Shown here: piece by piece, positions 1 through 9,470 of the stretch
How positions within the stretch are numbered: position 1 is the first letter of the stretch
Layout: the number at the start of each line of letters is the position of its first letter
Origin: Massilia agrisoli
GTDB taxonomy: Bacteria > Pseudomonadota > Gammaproteobacteria > Burkholderiales > Burkholderiaceae_D
DNA length: 64,000 nucleotides
Direction: 5' to 3'
NCBI RefSeq assembly: GCF_020831365.1
Contig: NZ_JAJHPV010000013.1
Location: 930,001-994,000 of the forward strand
The notes under the pieces: generated by a model
What the model was told of the DNA's origin: nothing
Seen by the model: the letters and a program-made list of their open reading frames with translations, nothing else
Database searches by the model: none
Made by a program: the position numbers and the translations under genes

Positions 1-55
1 CGGCGCTTTGTAAGGGCAGGGCGGATGGTTCGAATACAAGTTTGCTCAAGCAACC

Positions 56-83
56 TTGACAAGCCGTTTAGATCATCTATAAT
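56..83 (+). promoter_or_regulatory. sigma70 promoter of the tRNA-Gly array
   Basis: A perfect TTGACA box at 56-61 and a perfect TATAAT box at 78-83 are separated by 16 bases. The first tRNA-Gly begins 19 bases after the -10 box. This is a near-consensus housekeeping promoter, as expected for stable RNA genes, and probably drives at least the three tRNA-Gly genes. Confidence 0.85.
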
Positions 84-102
84 GCCTGCCTGTTGTGACG
101 AC

Positions 103-178
103 GCGGGAGTAGCTCAGTTGGTAGAGCGCAACCTTGCCAAGGTTGAGGTCGAGAGTTCGAGACTCTTCTCCCGCTCCA
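103..178 (+). tRNA. tRNA-Gly(GCC), copy 1
   Basis: A 76-nt cloverleaf with acceptor stem GCGGGAG/CTCCCGC, D-loop AGCTCAGTTGGTAGAGC, anticodon loop CTTGCCAAG (anticodon GCC), T-arm GAGAGTTCGAGACTCTT-like and encoded CCA. It is identical in sequence to the two copies that follow. Confidence 0.97.
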
Positions 179-264
179 GAATTTCGGAGCAGTCGTCGTA
201 GCAAAAGATGCACGTTATCCTTGGAAAGCTGGCCCGTTTCTGCGATAATCGTTGTCTTGCAAAT

Positions 265-340
265 GCGGGAGTAGCTCAGTTGGTAGAGCGCAACCTTGCC
301 AAGGTTGAGGTCGAGAGTTCGAGACTCTTCTCCCGCTCCA
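265..340 (+). tRNA. tRNA-Gly(GCC), copy 2
   Basis: Second identical 76-nt copy with anticodon GCC and encoded CCA, 86 nt after the first. The spacer is not similar to the next spacer, so the repeat unit is the tRNA itself rather than a larger duplicated block. Confidence 0.97.
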
Positions 341-389
341 GTTATCTGGTAGCAGCAGTAGTAGTGGTAGTAAAAAAGTAAGCTCCAAT

Positions 390-465
390 GCGGGAGTAGC
401 TCAGTTGGTAGAGCGCAACCTTGCCAAGGTTGAGGTCGAGAGTTCGAGACTCTTCTCCCGCTCCA
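390..465 (+). tRNA. tRNA-Gly(GCC), copy 3
   Basis: Third identical 76-nt copy with anticodon GCC and encoded CCA, 49 nt after copy 2. A GC hairpin followed by T residues lies just downstream. Confidence 0.97.
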
Positions 466-479
466 GAATTCCTGAAACT

Positions 480-502
480 ACGCGGCCAGGCCGCGTTTTT
501 TC
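480..502 (+). terminator. Rho-independent-like terminator after the tRNA-Gly array
   Basis: The hairpin ACGCGG-CCAGG-CCGCGT is followed by a run of six T residues. It sits between the last tRNA-Gly and tRNA-Cys, so it could end the Gly transcript or attenuate read-through into tRNA-Cys. Confidence 0.6.
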
Positions 503-536
503 TTACAGCCCCTAAAAGCTGTGCAGTAAAGTTTCT

Positions 537-610
537 GGCGAGGTAGCAAAGAGGTTATGCAGCGGCCTGCAAAGCCGTTTAGACGGGTTCGATTCCCGTC
601 CTCGCCTCCA
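537..610 (+). tRNA. tRNA-Cys(GCA)
   Basis: A 74-nt cloverleaf with acceptor stem GGCGAGG/CCTCGCC, anticodon loop CCTGCAAAG (anticodon GCA), T-arm ACGGGTTCGATTCCCGT and encoded CCA. It follows the three tRNA-Gly genes on the same strand and may be co-transcribed. Confidence 0.96.
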
Positions 611-649
611 GAACATCATGCTCAATACCAGTGAATTGAGCGGAATCTA

Positions 650-686
650 AAAAGCCAATTTCCAGTCGGAGATTGGCTTTTTTTAT
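650..686 (+). terminator. Rho-independent terminator after tRNA-Cys
   Basis: AGCCAAT and ATTGGCT arms (653-659 and 672-678) enclose a 12-nt loop and are followed by an uninterrupted T run. This is a classical intrinsic terminator closing the tRNA block. Confidence 0.8.
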
Positions 687-743
687 TTGGATGCACCCTT
701 TGTCGCAGAGAAAGCTGGAGTATGTCCTATATACTGCGCTGCC

Positions 744-1583
744 ATGCGCATACAGCTTTTTTCCGATCTTCACCTGGAACGTTACCCGGACTTCCGGCCG
801 CAATTCCATCCGGACGTCGACGTCGTGGTGCTGGCAGGTGACATCGGCTCTTATCAGCCGGGCTCTCGCCTGCTTACCGACGACTTTGGCCTGGAGCGAT
901 TTTCACCTTTGCGGGCGGACTCCAACTGTTCAACCGTTCTCTACGTCCCAGGCAATCATGAATTCGATTGCCTTGAATTCGATGACACCTACACGCGTCT
1001 TCGCGAGACTTGTGAGCGTCTCGGCATCACTTGGCTGGAACGCGAGGTCGTGACGCTCGGGGGTGTTCGGTTTGTAGGTACGACGCTGTGGTCTGATTTC
1101 GATGCACTTGTAAATAGCTCGGACGATATGACCAAGCAAATGCAAATGCGGACCAAGGCCTACCGTGCAGCAAACTACTATCTAAGCAAAAATACGACTC
1201 TTAAGCTAGGCAAACCCGTTCTAGCGGACGGTATCCGTGAGATGTCGCTCGAATGCCGGGACTGGCTTCGCAGTGCGCTATCCGTGCCATTCAACGGCAC
1301 GACTGTAGTGGTGACGCACTTCGCTCCCAGTTTGCTGAGTGCCGATCCGCGGTACGGGCTTACCCCAGGCACTTCAGGCTTCTGCAATTCCCTGGACGAC
1401 CTTTTCCCACTCGCGCAGGTCTGGATGCACGGCCACCTCCATTGCGTGAACGACTACACCATCGAGGGCAATAAAGATGGTCAGCCATGGGCATGTCGCG
1501 TAGTCGCCAATCCCCTTGGTTATCTGAGTAAAGGCGAGCAAGCGGCGTTCCGGGAAAAACTCGTCATCGAGATCCCTTCGTAA
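744..1583 (+). CDS. calcineurin-like metallophosphoesterase
   Basis: A 279-residue predicted cytosolic phosphoesterase. The family signature is complete and in order: DLHLE near residue 8 (D-x-H), GDIGS near 31, GNHEF near 69, a THFAPS histidine around 194, and the closing GHLH near 234, which together bind two metal ions. The substrate cannot be told from sequence. The ATG at 744 places the first strand MRIQLFSDLHLE at the N-terminus as in the family; a TTG 57 nt upstream is in frame but adds unconserved residues. No clear ribosome binding site is seen, and a TATACT -10-like box ends only 9 nt before the ATG, so a leaderless message is possible. The gene is visibly AT-richer than its neighbours and lies just behind a tRNA block, which suggests acquisition by transfer. 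Confidence 0.88.
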   Translation: MRIQLFSDLHLERYPDFRPQFHPDVDVVVLAGDIGSYQPGSRLLTDDFGLERFSPLRADSNCSTVLYVPGNHEFDCLEFDDTYTRLRETCERLGITWLEREVVTLGGVRFVGTTLWSDFDALVNSSDDMTKQMQMRTKAYRAANYYLSKNTTLKLGKPVLADGIREMSLECRDWLRSALSVPFNGTTVVVTHFAPSLLSADPRYGLTPGTSGFCNSLDDLFPLAQVWMHGHLHCVNDYTIEGNKDGQPWACRVVANPLGYLSKGEQAAFREKLVIEIPS

Positions 1584-1623
1584 ACGCCATATAAGTTGTT
1601 GACCTGCCCAACTTTCCGGTCTA

Positions 1624-2210
1624 CCATGCCCGGACCTGATCGAGCTGCCAGTCGATGGCGATCCGGCGCGAAGCAAATGGGTCCTGCTCATGAGCGTCAA
1701 TCCCGGCGGTCCTGCCGGCGGCTCGGGCATGCTGTACTTCGTCGGCGACTTCGACGGCGAGGCCTTCCCGGCCGACGGCGAAACCCGCTGGCTCGATCAT
1801 GGCGCCGACTTCTATGCGGGCGTGACCTACAGCGGCGTGCCGGACGGCCGCCGCGTGCTGGTCGGGTGGATGAACAACTGGCTGTATGGCCAGCAGGTGC
1901 CCACCTCCGCCTGGCGCAGCGCGCAGTCGGTGCCGCGTGAACTGACCCTGAAAACGCAGGACGGGAACATCCGGCTGGTGCAGCGACGTGTCCGAGTTCA
2001 GGCGCTTGCGCGCTGAACGCCTGTTCAGCGCAGCCGTCCTGGAACCCGGGGGGGTTTGCCGACGACGGCGAAGTTGTGCTGACCGGCCAGGTGTTCCCCG
2101 GCCCTGGCTCAAATGGCATCGCCATCTTCAGCGAGGGCGGGCAGGCGCTGGTCGCGGACTTCAATATATGGGCAATGAAACCGATCCGGCGGGTGGGGGG
2201 CAATCCATAA
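1624..2210 (+). pseudogene. remnant of a GH32 fructan hydrolase (levanase/inulinase-like)
   Basis: This is a broken glycoside hydrolase family 32 gene. The reading frame carrying CPDLIELPVDGDP from about 1627, then MLYFVGDFDG and DHGADFYAGVTYSG, and ending at 2016, matches the middle of GH32 exo-fructanases, including the WMNNW and SAQSVPREL blocks. The N-terminal half with the catalytic nucleophile motif is absent, and no start codon fits. A frameshift near 1990 and an internal deletion follow. The last segment, about 2055-2210 in another frame, reads LTGQVFPGPGSNGIAIFSEGG and ends in a tidy stop, which is the usual GH32 C-terminal beta-sandwich. The intact gene would have been about 1.5 kb. 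Loss of fructan use, or a decayed insertion, is the simplest reading. Confidence 0.85.
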
Positions 2211-2431
2211 GTCCGCGACTTCGCGGCGTCATCCGTCTTTGTGAACCGAACGGCCCGACGCCCGGGACGCCATCCGCACCGCTACACCACTGCAACACGT
2301 AGAAATCCGCGACGATCATTCTGAACAAACTCCGCGCGATTTGTGCGAATATCTGTTCAATACCGCCGTCAAGCGCTTCGGGGCCCCGCATGCACCGAGC
2401 ATCGCCGGCGCCTCAGTGAGAAGGAGACGCA
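2211..2431. other. intergenic region between GH32 remnant and exchanger gene
   Basis: About 220 bases with no supported gene. It ends in a good ribosome binding site (GAAGGAGA) for the exchanger. No convincing riboswitch or promoter was recognised by eye. Confidence 0.5.
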
Positions 2432-3514
2432 ATGATGGAAGTCCTCTTGTTCTTGCTCGGCCTGGTGCTGCTCGTCGTCGGCGCGCAGGCTTTGGTGCGC
2501 GGCGCCTCCCTCCTGGCACTCTCGGTCGGCATTTCTCCCCTCGTGGTTGGTCTCACTGTGGTTGCCTTCGGCACCAGTTCACCGGAACTGGCCGTCAGCG
2601 TCCAGTCTTCCTTCGCCGGCCGCGCTGACCTCGCACTCGGTAATGTTGTGGGAAGCAACATCTTCAATGTCCTGCTCATCCTCGGCGTGTCCGCCCTGAT
2701 TGTGCCGCTGCTGGTGGCGCGCCAGCTGGTGCGCCAGGAAGTGCCAGTCATGATCGGTGTCTCGCTGCTGTTGCTCGTGCTGGCACTGGACGGGCGGGTC
2801 GGCCGCGCCGACGGCGCGCTGCTGCTGGGACTGCTGATCGCATACACCGCCTTCCTGGTCTACCAGTCGCGGCGTCAGAACCAGGGCGGCGATGCCGGGC
2901 TGCCCGATGGCGTGCCTGCCGCCGCGCCGGGCTGGACGAGCGGCCCGCTGGCGCAGCTGCTGCTCATCGCCGCCGGGCTCGGCGCACTGGTGCTGGGCGC
3001 CACCTGGCTGGTGGACGCGGCGGTGAGCTTTGCGCAGTACCTTGGCATCAGCGAGCTGGTCATTGGCTTGACCATCGTCGCGGCCGGCACCTCGCTGCCG
3101 GAGGTGGCCACCTCGGTCGTCGCGGCGTTGCGCGGCAAGCGCGATATCGCGGTCGGCAATGTGGTGGGGAGCAATGTCTTCAACATCCTCGGCGTGCTGG
3201 GCCTGTCGTCATTGGTCAGCCCGGCGGGGATAAGCGTTGCTCCCGCGGTGCTCGCTTTTGACTTGCCGGTCATGATCGCAGTGGCGCTCGCCTGCATGCC
3301 CATCTTTTTCACGGGGAACCTGATTGCCCGCTGGGAAGGGGCCCTGTTCCTGGGACTGTACCTTGCCTATACGGCGTATGTGGTGCTCGCGGCCCAGCAG
3401 CACGACGCATTGCAGCCGTATAGCGCCATCATGGCGACGGCGGTGCTGCCCTTGGTCGCCGTGACGGTGGCGGTGGTTGCCTGGCGCGAGTGGCGGAACC
3501 TGCGCCGCGCTTGA
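2432..3514 (+). CDS. CaCA-family Na+/Ca2+ (cation) exchanger, YrbG-like
   Basis: A 360-residue inner-membrane antiporter of the Ca2+:cation antiporter family. The two inverted alpha repeats are obvious: GLTVVAFGTSSPELAVSV with GNVVGSNIFN in the first half and GLTIVAAGTSLPEVATSV with GNVVGSNVFN in the second. Each contributes the acidic residue (E in SPE and LPE) used for cation binding. About ten hydrophobic segments are visible, with a hydrophilic loop near residues 145-165. Two ATG codons are adjacent (2432 and 2435); both fit the GGAGA ribosome binding site. The mrpA gene starts 31 nt downstream on the same strand, so the exchanger probably shares a transcript and a cation-homeostasis role with the Mrp antiporter. 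The transported ion is inferred from family. Confidence 0.9.
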   Translation: MMEVLLFLLGLVLLVVGAQALVRGASLLALSVGISPLVVGLTVVAFGTSSPELAVSVQSSFAGRADLALGNVVGSNIFNVLLILGVSALIVPLLVARQLVRQEVPVMIGVSLLLLVLALDGRVGRADGALLLGLLIAYTAFLVYQSRRQNQGGDAGLPDGVPAAAPGWTSGPLAQLLLIAAGLGALVLGATWLVDAAVSFAQYLGISELVIGLTIVAAGTSLPEVATSVVAALRGKRDIAVGNVVGSNVFNILGVLGLSSLVSPAGISVAPAVLAFDLPVMIAVALACMPIFFTGNLIARWEGALFLGLYLAYTAYVVLAAQQHDALQPYSAIMATAVLPLVAVTVAVVAWREWRNLRRA

Positions 3515-3545
3515 ATTTGGCCCTTTATCGCGATAGGGGAACGAC

Positions 3546-5792
3546 ATGGTGCAGGCAGTGCTCCCGGCGGCATCGCAGGCGATCTGGATTCGCGGGGCCT
3601 GGCTGATCCCGTTGGCGTTGCTGCCGGCGGTGGCTGGCCTGCCGGGCGAACCGGCAAGCTGGTCTGTTCCCTGGGTGGCCCCCCTCGGCGTCCGCCTGGG
3701 CTTCACCGCCGATGGCCTGGCACGCCTGTTCCTGCTGCTCGTGTGCGGCGTCGGCGCGGCCGTGCTTGCCTATACCCCCGGCTACCTGCGCGGCCATGCC
3801 CGCCTCGGCCAATTGATGTGCCTGCTGATCGCATTCACCCTGGCCATGGCGGGCGCCATCCTGGCCGATGACCTGCTGCTGCTGTTGCTGTTCTGGGAGG
3901 CGACCAGTGTGCTGTCCTTCCTGCTGGTGGGCTTCGAACACGACAGCCAGGACAGCCGCGACAGCGCGCGCCAGGCGCTGCTGGTCACCGGCGCCGGCGG
4001 GCTGGCCCTTCTTGCCGGGATCGTCCTGATCCTGCTGGCTGCGCCCGGGCTGCGGCTGAGCGACCTGGCGCACCTCGATCCGGCCGTGCTGGACGATGCC
4101 CGCTTCCAGGCGGGCGTGGCGCTGGTGCTGGTTGGCGCCATGACCAAGTCGGCCCAGTTTCCTTTCCACTTCTGGCTGCCGGGCGCGATGGCCGCGCCGA
4201 CCCCGGTCTCGGCCTATTTGCATTCGGCCACCATGGTCAACCTCGGGGTGTACGTCATGGCGCGTTTCGACGAGGCAATGGGCGCGGTTCCCTGGTGGGA
4301 AGCGACGCTGCTGTCGATCGGCACCATCACCGCCTTGTGGGGCGCGGTGCAGGCGCCCCGCGAACGCGACCTGAAACGCATCCTGGCATGGTCCACCGTC
4401 TCCGCGCTGGGCACGCTGACCGTGCTTATCGGCCTGCCCAACGAACTGGGCGCGTTGGCCTTCGCCGCCTTCGTGCTGGCCCATGCGCTGTACAAGGCAC
4501 CGCTCTTCTTCGTGGCGGGCAACGTCGACCATGCCACCGGGACGCGCTTGATCGACCGGCTAAGCGGGCTGCGCCATGGCATGCCGGCCACCGCGCTGGC
4601 GGCCCTGTTGGCGGGCCTGTCAATGGCGGGGCTGCCGGCCACGGTCGGCTTTGTCGCCAAGGACAGCATCAAGGCCGCCAAGGAAGTGAGCGAGGTGCTG
4701 TGGGTGGTGGAAGGCGCCAGCCTGCTGGTGAGCACGGTCGGCGTGGCGGTTGCCAGCGTGGCGGTGGTGCGTATCTTCTTTGGCCGCCCGGCCCATCCCG
4801 CCGGCCACAACCCGCACGAGGGCGGGTGGCGGCTCGCGCTGCCGCCGCTGGCGCTGGCCGGGCTCGGCATCGCGCTTGGCTTGTTCCCTGCGCTGGCCGA
4901 ACCGCTGGTGGCGGACGCGGCGCGGATGATCGCCCCGGGGCTGGCGCCAGCCGATGCATCCCTGCAAACGGACTGGCTGCTGCGCCTTGAAAGCTTTGCC
5001 GTCGTCTGGGCGGTCGGGGCGCTGGTGTACGCGGGTTGGAACCGCCTGTACCGCTTACTCGACCGGCTGCGCTTCCTCGACCGCGCCGGCCCCGCCGCCG
5101 CCTACGGCGCCGCGCTGCGCGGGCTGAAACACGGCGCCGGCGCTGTGGCGCGCGGCCTGCAGGGGCGGCGCCTGAGCCGCTACCTGGGCACCACGGTCGC
5201 CGCCACGGTGCTGCTGTGCGCGCCGTGGGCATTCGGCCTGGGCTTCCCGGCGCCGGCCGCGATCAGCATCGACGGCGCCGGGGTGCTGGTGGGATGCGCC
5301 GCCGCCATCCTCGGCGCCGTGCTGGCGCTGCGCGCCCGCGGCACGCTCGGGCGGCTGCTCGGCGCCGGCGCCGTCGGCGTCGGTAGTGCCGTGGTATTCC
5401 TGTTCCGGGGCGCGCCCGACCTGGCCCTGACCCAGCTCGCCGTCGAGAGCGTCTTCGTGGTGGTGGCCGCGGTCGCATTGCGCCGCTACCGCCAGGGGCC
5501 GGGCACCGTCGCCCGGCGCGTCGGCGCGTGGCGGGCCGCCGTGGCGCTGGCCTTCGGCGTGCTGCTTGGCGCCGTGCTGCTGGCGCTGTCCGGGCGCCCG
5601 CTCGACGGCGCCATGGCCGATTACTTCCTGGCGCAAAGCGTGCCGCAAGGGCATGGACGCAACGTGGTCAACGTCATCATCGTCGATTTTCGCTCCCTTG
5701 ACACGCTCGGCGAGATCGCGGTGGTCATGCTCGCGGCCCTGGCCGCGTGGCCGCTGGCGCGCCGCCTGCCGGCCAGGAGAAAAAAGCCATGA
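3546..5792 (+). CDS. mrpA: Mrp/Pha-type Na+/H+ antiporter subunit A
   Basis: The 748-residue large subunit of the multi-subunit monovalent cation/proton antiporter, related to complex I subunit NuoL. The proton-channel residues of this fold are present: glutamate in LLFWEATSVLSFLL (about E118) and lysine in AMTKSAQFPFHFWLPGAM (about K201), followed by the conserved SAYLHSATMVNLG helix. The last 200 residues carry the MrpB-like domain (GAPDLALTQLAVESVFVVV) normally fused to MrpA. The length fits group 1 systems. It heads a seven-gene operon on the plus strand, its stop overlapping the mrpB start by 4 nt. The complex sits in the inner membrane and exports Na+ (or K+) in exchange for protons in alkaline or saline stress. 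Confidence 0.95.
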   Translation: MVQAVLPAASQAIWIRGAWLIPLALLPAVAGLPGEPASWSVPWVAPLGVRLGFTADGLARLFLLLVCGVGAAVLAYTPGYLRGHARLGQLMCLLIAFTLAMAGAILADDLLLLLLFWEATSVLSFLLVGFEHDSQDSRDSARQALLVTGAGGLALLAGIVLILLAAPGLRLSDLAHLDPAVLDDARFQAGVALVLVGAMTKSAQFPFHFWLPGAMAAPTPVSAYLHSATMVNLGVYVMARFDEAMGAVPWWEATLLSIGTITALWGAVQAPRERDLKRILAWSTVSALGTLTVLIGLPNELGALAFAAFVLAHALYKAPLFFVAGNVDHATGTRLIDRLSGLRHGMPATALAALLAGLSMAGLPATVGFVAKDSIKAAKEVSEVLWVVEGASLLVSTVGVAVASVAVVRIFFGRPAHPAGHNPHEGGWRLALPPLALAGLGIALGLFPALAEPLVADAARMIAPGLAPADASLQTDWLLRLESFAVVWAVGALVYAGWNRLYRLLDRLRFLDRAGPAAAYGAALRGLKHGAGAVARGLQGRRLSRYLGTTVAATVLLCAPWAFGLGFPAPAAISIDGAGVLVGCAAAILGAVLALRARGTLGRLLGAGAVGVGSAVVFLFRGAPDLALTQLAVESVFVVVAAVALRRYRQGPGTVARRVGAWRAAVALAFGVLLGAVLLALSGRPLDGAMADYFLAQSVPQGHGRNVVNVIIVDFRSLDTLGEIAVVMLAALAAWPLARRLPARRKKP

Positions 5793-6214
5793 ATGCAGAG
5801 CGCTCGGTCGTGCTGGAGACCACCGTGGCCTTTTTCTACTGGGTCATGCTGGCCGCATCCCTGTGGCTGCTGCTGCGCGGGCATAATGCGCCCGGCGGCG
5901 GCTTCGTCGCCGCGCTGGTGGCGGTGGCGGCAACGGCGGCCCATGCGCTGGTGTTCGGGGTGGCGGCCGCGCGCGCACGGCTGCCTTTCGGTCCGCTGGG
6001 CCTGAGCGCCCTCGGTCTGGCCCTGGCGGCCGCCAGCGGCCTGCCGGCGCTGCTTCTTGGACAGGCCTTCCTCACCCACTTGTGGGGTGAGCTCGCGGTA
6101 GGCGGCCTGGCGCTCAAGATTTCCACCGTGCTGATTTTCGACCTTGGCGTGGCGCTGTGCGTGTGGGGTGCGCTGGGCGGATTCTGCCTGCGCCTGCTGG
6201 AGACCGTGCGATGA
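5789..6214 (+). CDS. mrpB: Mrp-type Na+/H+ antiporter subunit B
   Basis: A 141-residue membrane subunit with four hydrophobic segments. The LLRGHNAPGGGFVAALV block is typical of MrpB/MnhB. The ATG at 5789 overlaps the mrpA stop as ATGA and is preceded by AGGAGAAAAAAGCC, so translation is coupled. An in-frame start 42 nt upstream lies inside mrpA and is unlikely. Length is normal for the family. Confidence 0.93.
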   Translation: MNAERSVVLETTVAFFYWVMLAASLWLLLRGHNAPGGGFVAALVAVAATAAHALVFGVAAARARLPFGPLGLSALGLALAAASGLPALLLGQAFLTHLWGELAVGGLALKISTVLIFDLGVALCVWGALGGFCLRLLETVR

Positions 6215-6593
6215 TCGAGTGGGCGATGGCGGCAAGCGTGGCGGTGGTGGCGGCGGCCGGCCTGTATCTGGCGAGCTCGCGCGACCTGGTGTCGATCGCG
6301 GTGGGGCTGGCGTTGCTCGGTTCCGCGGTCAACCTGTTCGTCTTCGCGGCGGGCCGCCTCGGCCAGGCGGCGCCGCCGCTCATCGCGCCGGGCGCCGCGG
6401 CGCCGCTGGCGGCGGTGGCCAACCCCTTGCCGCAAGCCCTGGTCCTGACGGCGATCGTGATCGGGTTCGCCTTTGCCTGTTTCAGCATCGCGCTGGCGCT
6501 GGCGCTGGCCGCCCATGACGGCCGTGCCGATGCCGATGCGCTGGAGCAGGCGGAACCGCCGCCGCGCCCGGACGGCGACCCTGGGGAGCTGCC

Positions 6594-6597
<4 letters not shown>
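6211..6597 (+). CDS. mrpC: Mrp-type Na+/H+ antiporter subunit C (NuoK-like)
   Basis: A 128-residue, three-helix subunit homologous to NuoK/MnhC. The segment SIAVGLALLGSAVNLFVF carries the G-x3-L-x-G-x2-N-L pattern of the family, and the second half ends with PLPQALVLTAIVIGFA, which is highly characteristic (the PxxQALVLTAIVI motif). The start overlaps the mrpB stop by 4 nt with CTGGAGA as ribosome binding site. The C-terminal tail after residue 105 is polar and unconserved. Confidence 0.94.
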
Positions 6598-8056
<1,459 letters not shown>

Positions 8057-8060
<4 letters not shown>

Positions 8061-8398
8061 AACGCTTCGTCGCCGGCGTGGTGATCCTGTGGCGTGTGTT
8101 CGTCGCCATAGGGCGTTCGGGCTGGCAGATATCCTGGCGTATCTTGCGCCCGTCGCGCAGCTTCGCGCCCGGTTTCGTCGAGTACAGGTTCCAACCGATG
8201 GGACCTGCGGCGACCACCGTGCTGGCATGCCTCATCTGCATCACGCCAGGGACCACGGCGGTCGATGTCGACGCCGCGAACGGCTCGATGCGCCTGCACC
8301 TGCTCGACGCAGGCCACGGCGACGCGGTGCTGGAGGAAATACGCTTGCTGTTCGAAGGCGCCGTGCGGACCCTGTTCGCCAAGGAGGACGTGTCATGA
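8057..8398 (+). CDS. mrpE: Mrp-type Na+/H+ antiporter subunit E
   Basis: A 113-residue subunit, shorter than the usual 150-160 residues because the N-terminal hydrophobic hairpin is reduced. The conserved core RPGFVEYRF-like segment (FAPGFVEYRF) and the TITPGT-equivalent CITPGTTAVDV, followed by LHLLDAG, identify MrpE/MnhE. It overlaps its neighbours by 4 nt. The shortened N-terminus still leaves one or two membrane segments. Confidence 0.9.
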
Positions 8399-8661
8399 CA
8401 ATACTGGTCGAGGTGTTTCTTGGGGCGGCGCTACTGCTGGTCCTGGAGGCCTTGCGGCGACTGCCGGGGACGGCGAACCGGATCGTGGCCGTGGATCTCC
8501 TCAGCGTTTGCGCCCTGGCGGCCTGCGTGGTGGCTGCCGCGCGCAGTGGCCATACGGCCTTCCTGGACGTTGCGCTCGGCTTCGCGCTGGTGGCCTTCCT
8601 TGCCACCGTCTGCTGGGCGTTCGCGCTGCGCGCCGGGATGCCGGAAGAGGATGGGCCATGA
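8395..8661 (+). CDS. mrpF: Mrp-type Na+/H+ antiporter subunit F
   Basis: An 88-residue, three-helix membrane protein. The central block GTANRIVAVDLLSV corresponds to the RIVALDxLS motif of MrpF/PhaF, and the following helix contains the FLDVALGFALVAFLAT segment. Start ATG at 8395 is preceded by AAGGAGG and overlaps mrpE by 4 nt. Length is standard. Confidence 0.92.
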   Translation: MTILVEVFLGAALLLVLEALRRLPGTANRIVAVDLLSVCALAACVVAAARSGHTAFLDVALGFALVAFLATVCWAFALRAGMPEEDGP

Positions 8662-8936
8662 ACGCGCTGGGATGGGCGCTGATGATCCTCGGCGCGGCAT
8701 TGCTCGCGGTGGCCGCGCTAGGGTTGCTCAGGCTTCCCGATGCCCTGTCGCGGCAGCATGCGGCGACCAAGGCGGCGACGCTGGCGCTCGGCCTCATGCT
8801 TGCCGGACTCGCCCTGCTGCAGCCTTCGCCAGCATGGTGGATCAGGATCGGCGCCCTGGTGGCGGTGCTCGCCGCCACGGTGCCGATTGCGTCGCACGCG
8901 CTGGCGCGCGCCGCAGCGCCGAGGGCGGACGATTAA
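8658..8936 (+). CDS. mrpG: Mrp-type Na+/H+ antiporter subunit G
   Basis: A 92-residue, three-helix subunit closing the operon. LGLLRLPDALSRQHAATKAATLALGLML is the family signature (RLPDxxxRxHAxTKxxTLG). It overlaps mrpF by 4 nt. No terminator hairpin was seen in the 77 bases before the convergent lipoprotein gene. Confidence 0.93.
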   Translation: MNALGWALMILGAALLAVAALGLLRLPDALSRQHAATKAATLALGLMLAGLALLQPSPAWWIRIGALVAVLAATVPIASHALARAAAPRADD

Positions 8937-9013
8937 GGACTGATGGTGCACCCGCATCAAGGCGGCCGGCGCAATTGTTCACGACCGCCCCGATGCTGCG
9001 CAAAGATTTAGCG

Positions 9014-9397
9014 TCATTTACAGTGCTGCCGCATCATCTCCATGTGTTGTTGGCGCATCTCGTGAGACATGCCCTTCATGTGCTGTTCCATCATGGACTG
9101 GCGCTGCTGCGCTGTGGCGCCGTGCATCTCCCGGTACATCGCGCACATCGCGTCCTTGTCCATCTGCCCCGCGCGCATGGCCCCGCCAGACTGGGCGCCA
9201 CCCATCATTCCACTGCCCATCATGGCGCCACCAGGGCCCGGAGCCATCGTCGCGCCTGCCGCCGGGCTGCCGGCCCGCTGGTCTGGATGATGCGCGGCAT
9301 GGTCCGTGCCGGCGTCGGGCGTCGCGCAGGCGCCCAGTGCAATTGCCGCGGCAAGCGCGGCCAGGGAGCGGGGAAGTGAATGGCTTGTGTGACGCAT
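9014..9397 (-). CDS. Met/His-rich periplasmic lipoprotein, probably copper-binding
   Basis: A 127-residue protein with a lipoprotein signal peptide (hydrophobic stretch, then LGAC with Cys24) and no other membrane segment. The mature part is unusually rich in methionine and histidine, with clusters such as GAMMGSGMMGG, MMEQHMKGM and MEMMRQHC, a composition typical of periplasmic Cu(I)/Ag(I) chaperones and resistance factors. The exact family is not recognised. It lies 73 nt downstream of the copper ATPase gene on the same strand with its own AAGGAG ribosome binding site, so it is probably expressed with it and binds metal exported to the periplasm. That role is inference. Confidence 0.72.
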   Translation of the reverse strand: MRHTSHSLPRSLAALAAAIALGACATPDAGTDHAAHHPDQRAGSPAAGATMAPGPGGAMMGSGMMGGAQSGGAMRAGQMDKDAMCAMYREMHGATAQQRQSMMEQHMKGMSHEMRQQHMEMMRQHCK

Positions 9398-9470
9398 GAT
9401 AGAACTCCTTTATTGAACGTTGGTATTGAACAACTCCGAGACGCATGGCGCCCTAAATGCGCGCCCTTTA

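Noticed and set aside
1-700. The tRNA block as a prophage or integrative-element attachment site.
   Set aside because: No integrase, no second copy of a tRNA 3-prime end and no phage genes were seen in the following sequence.
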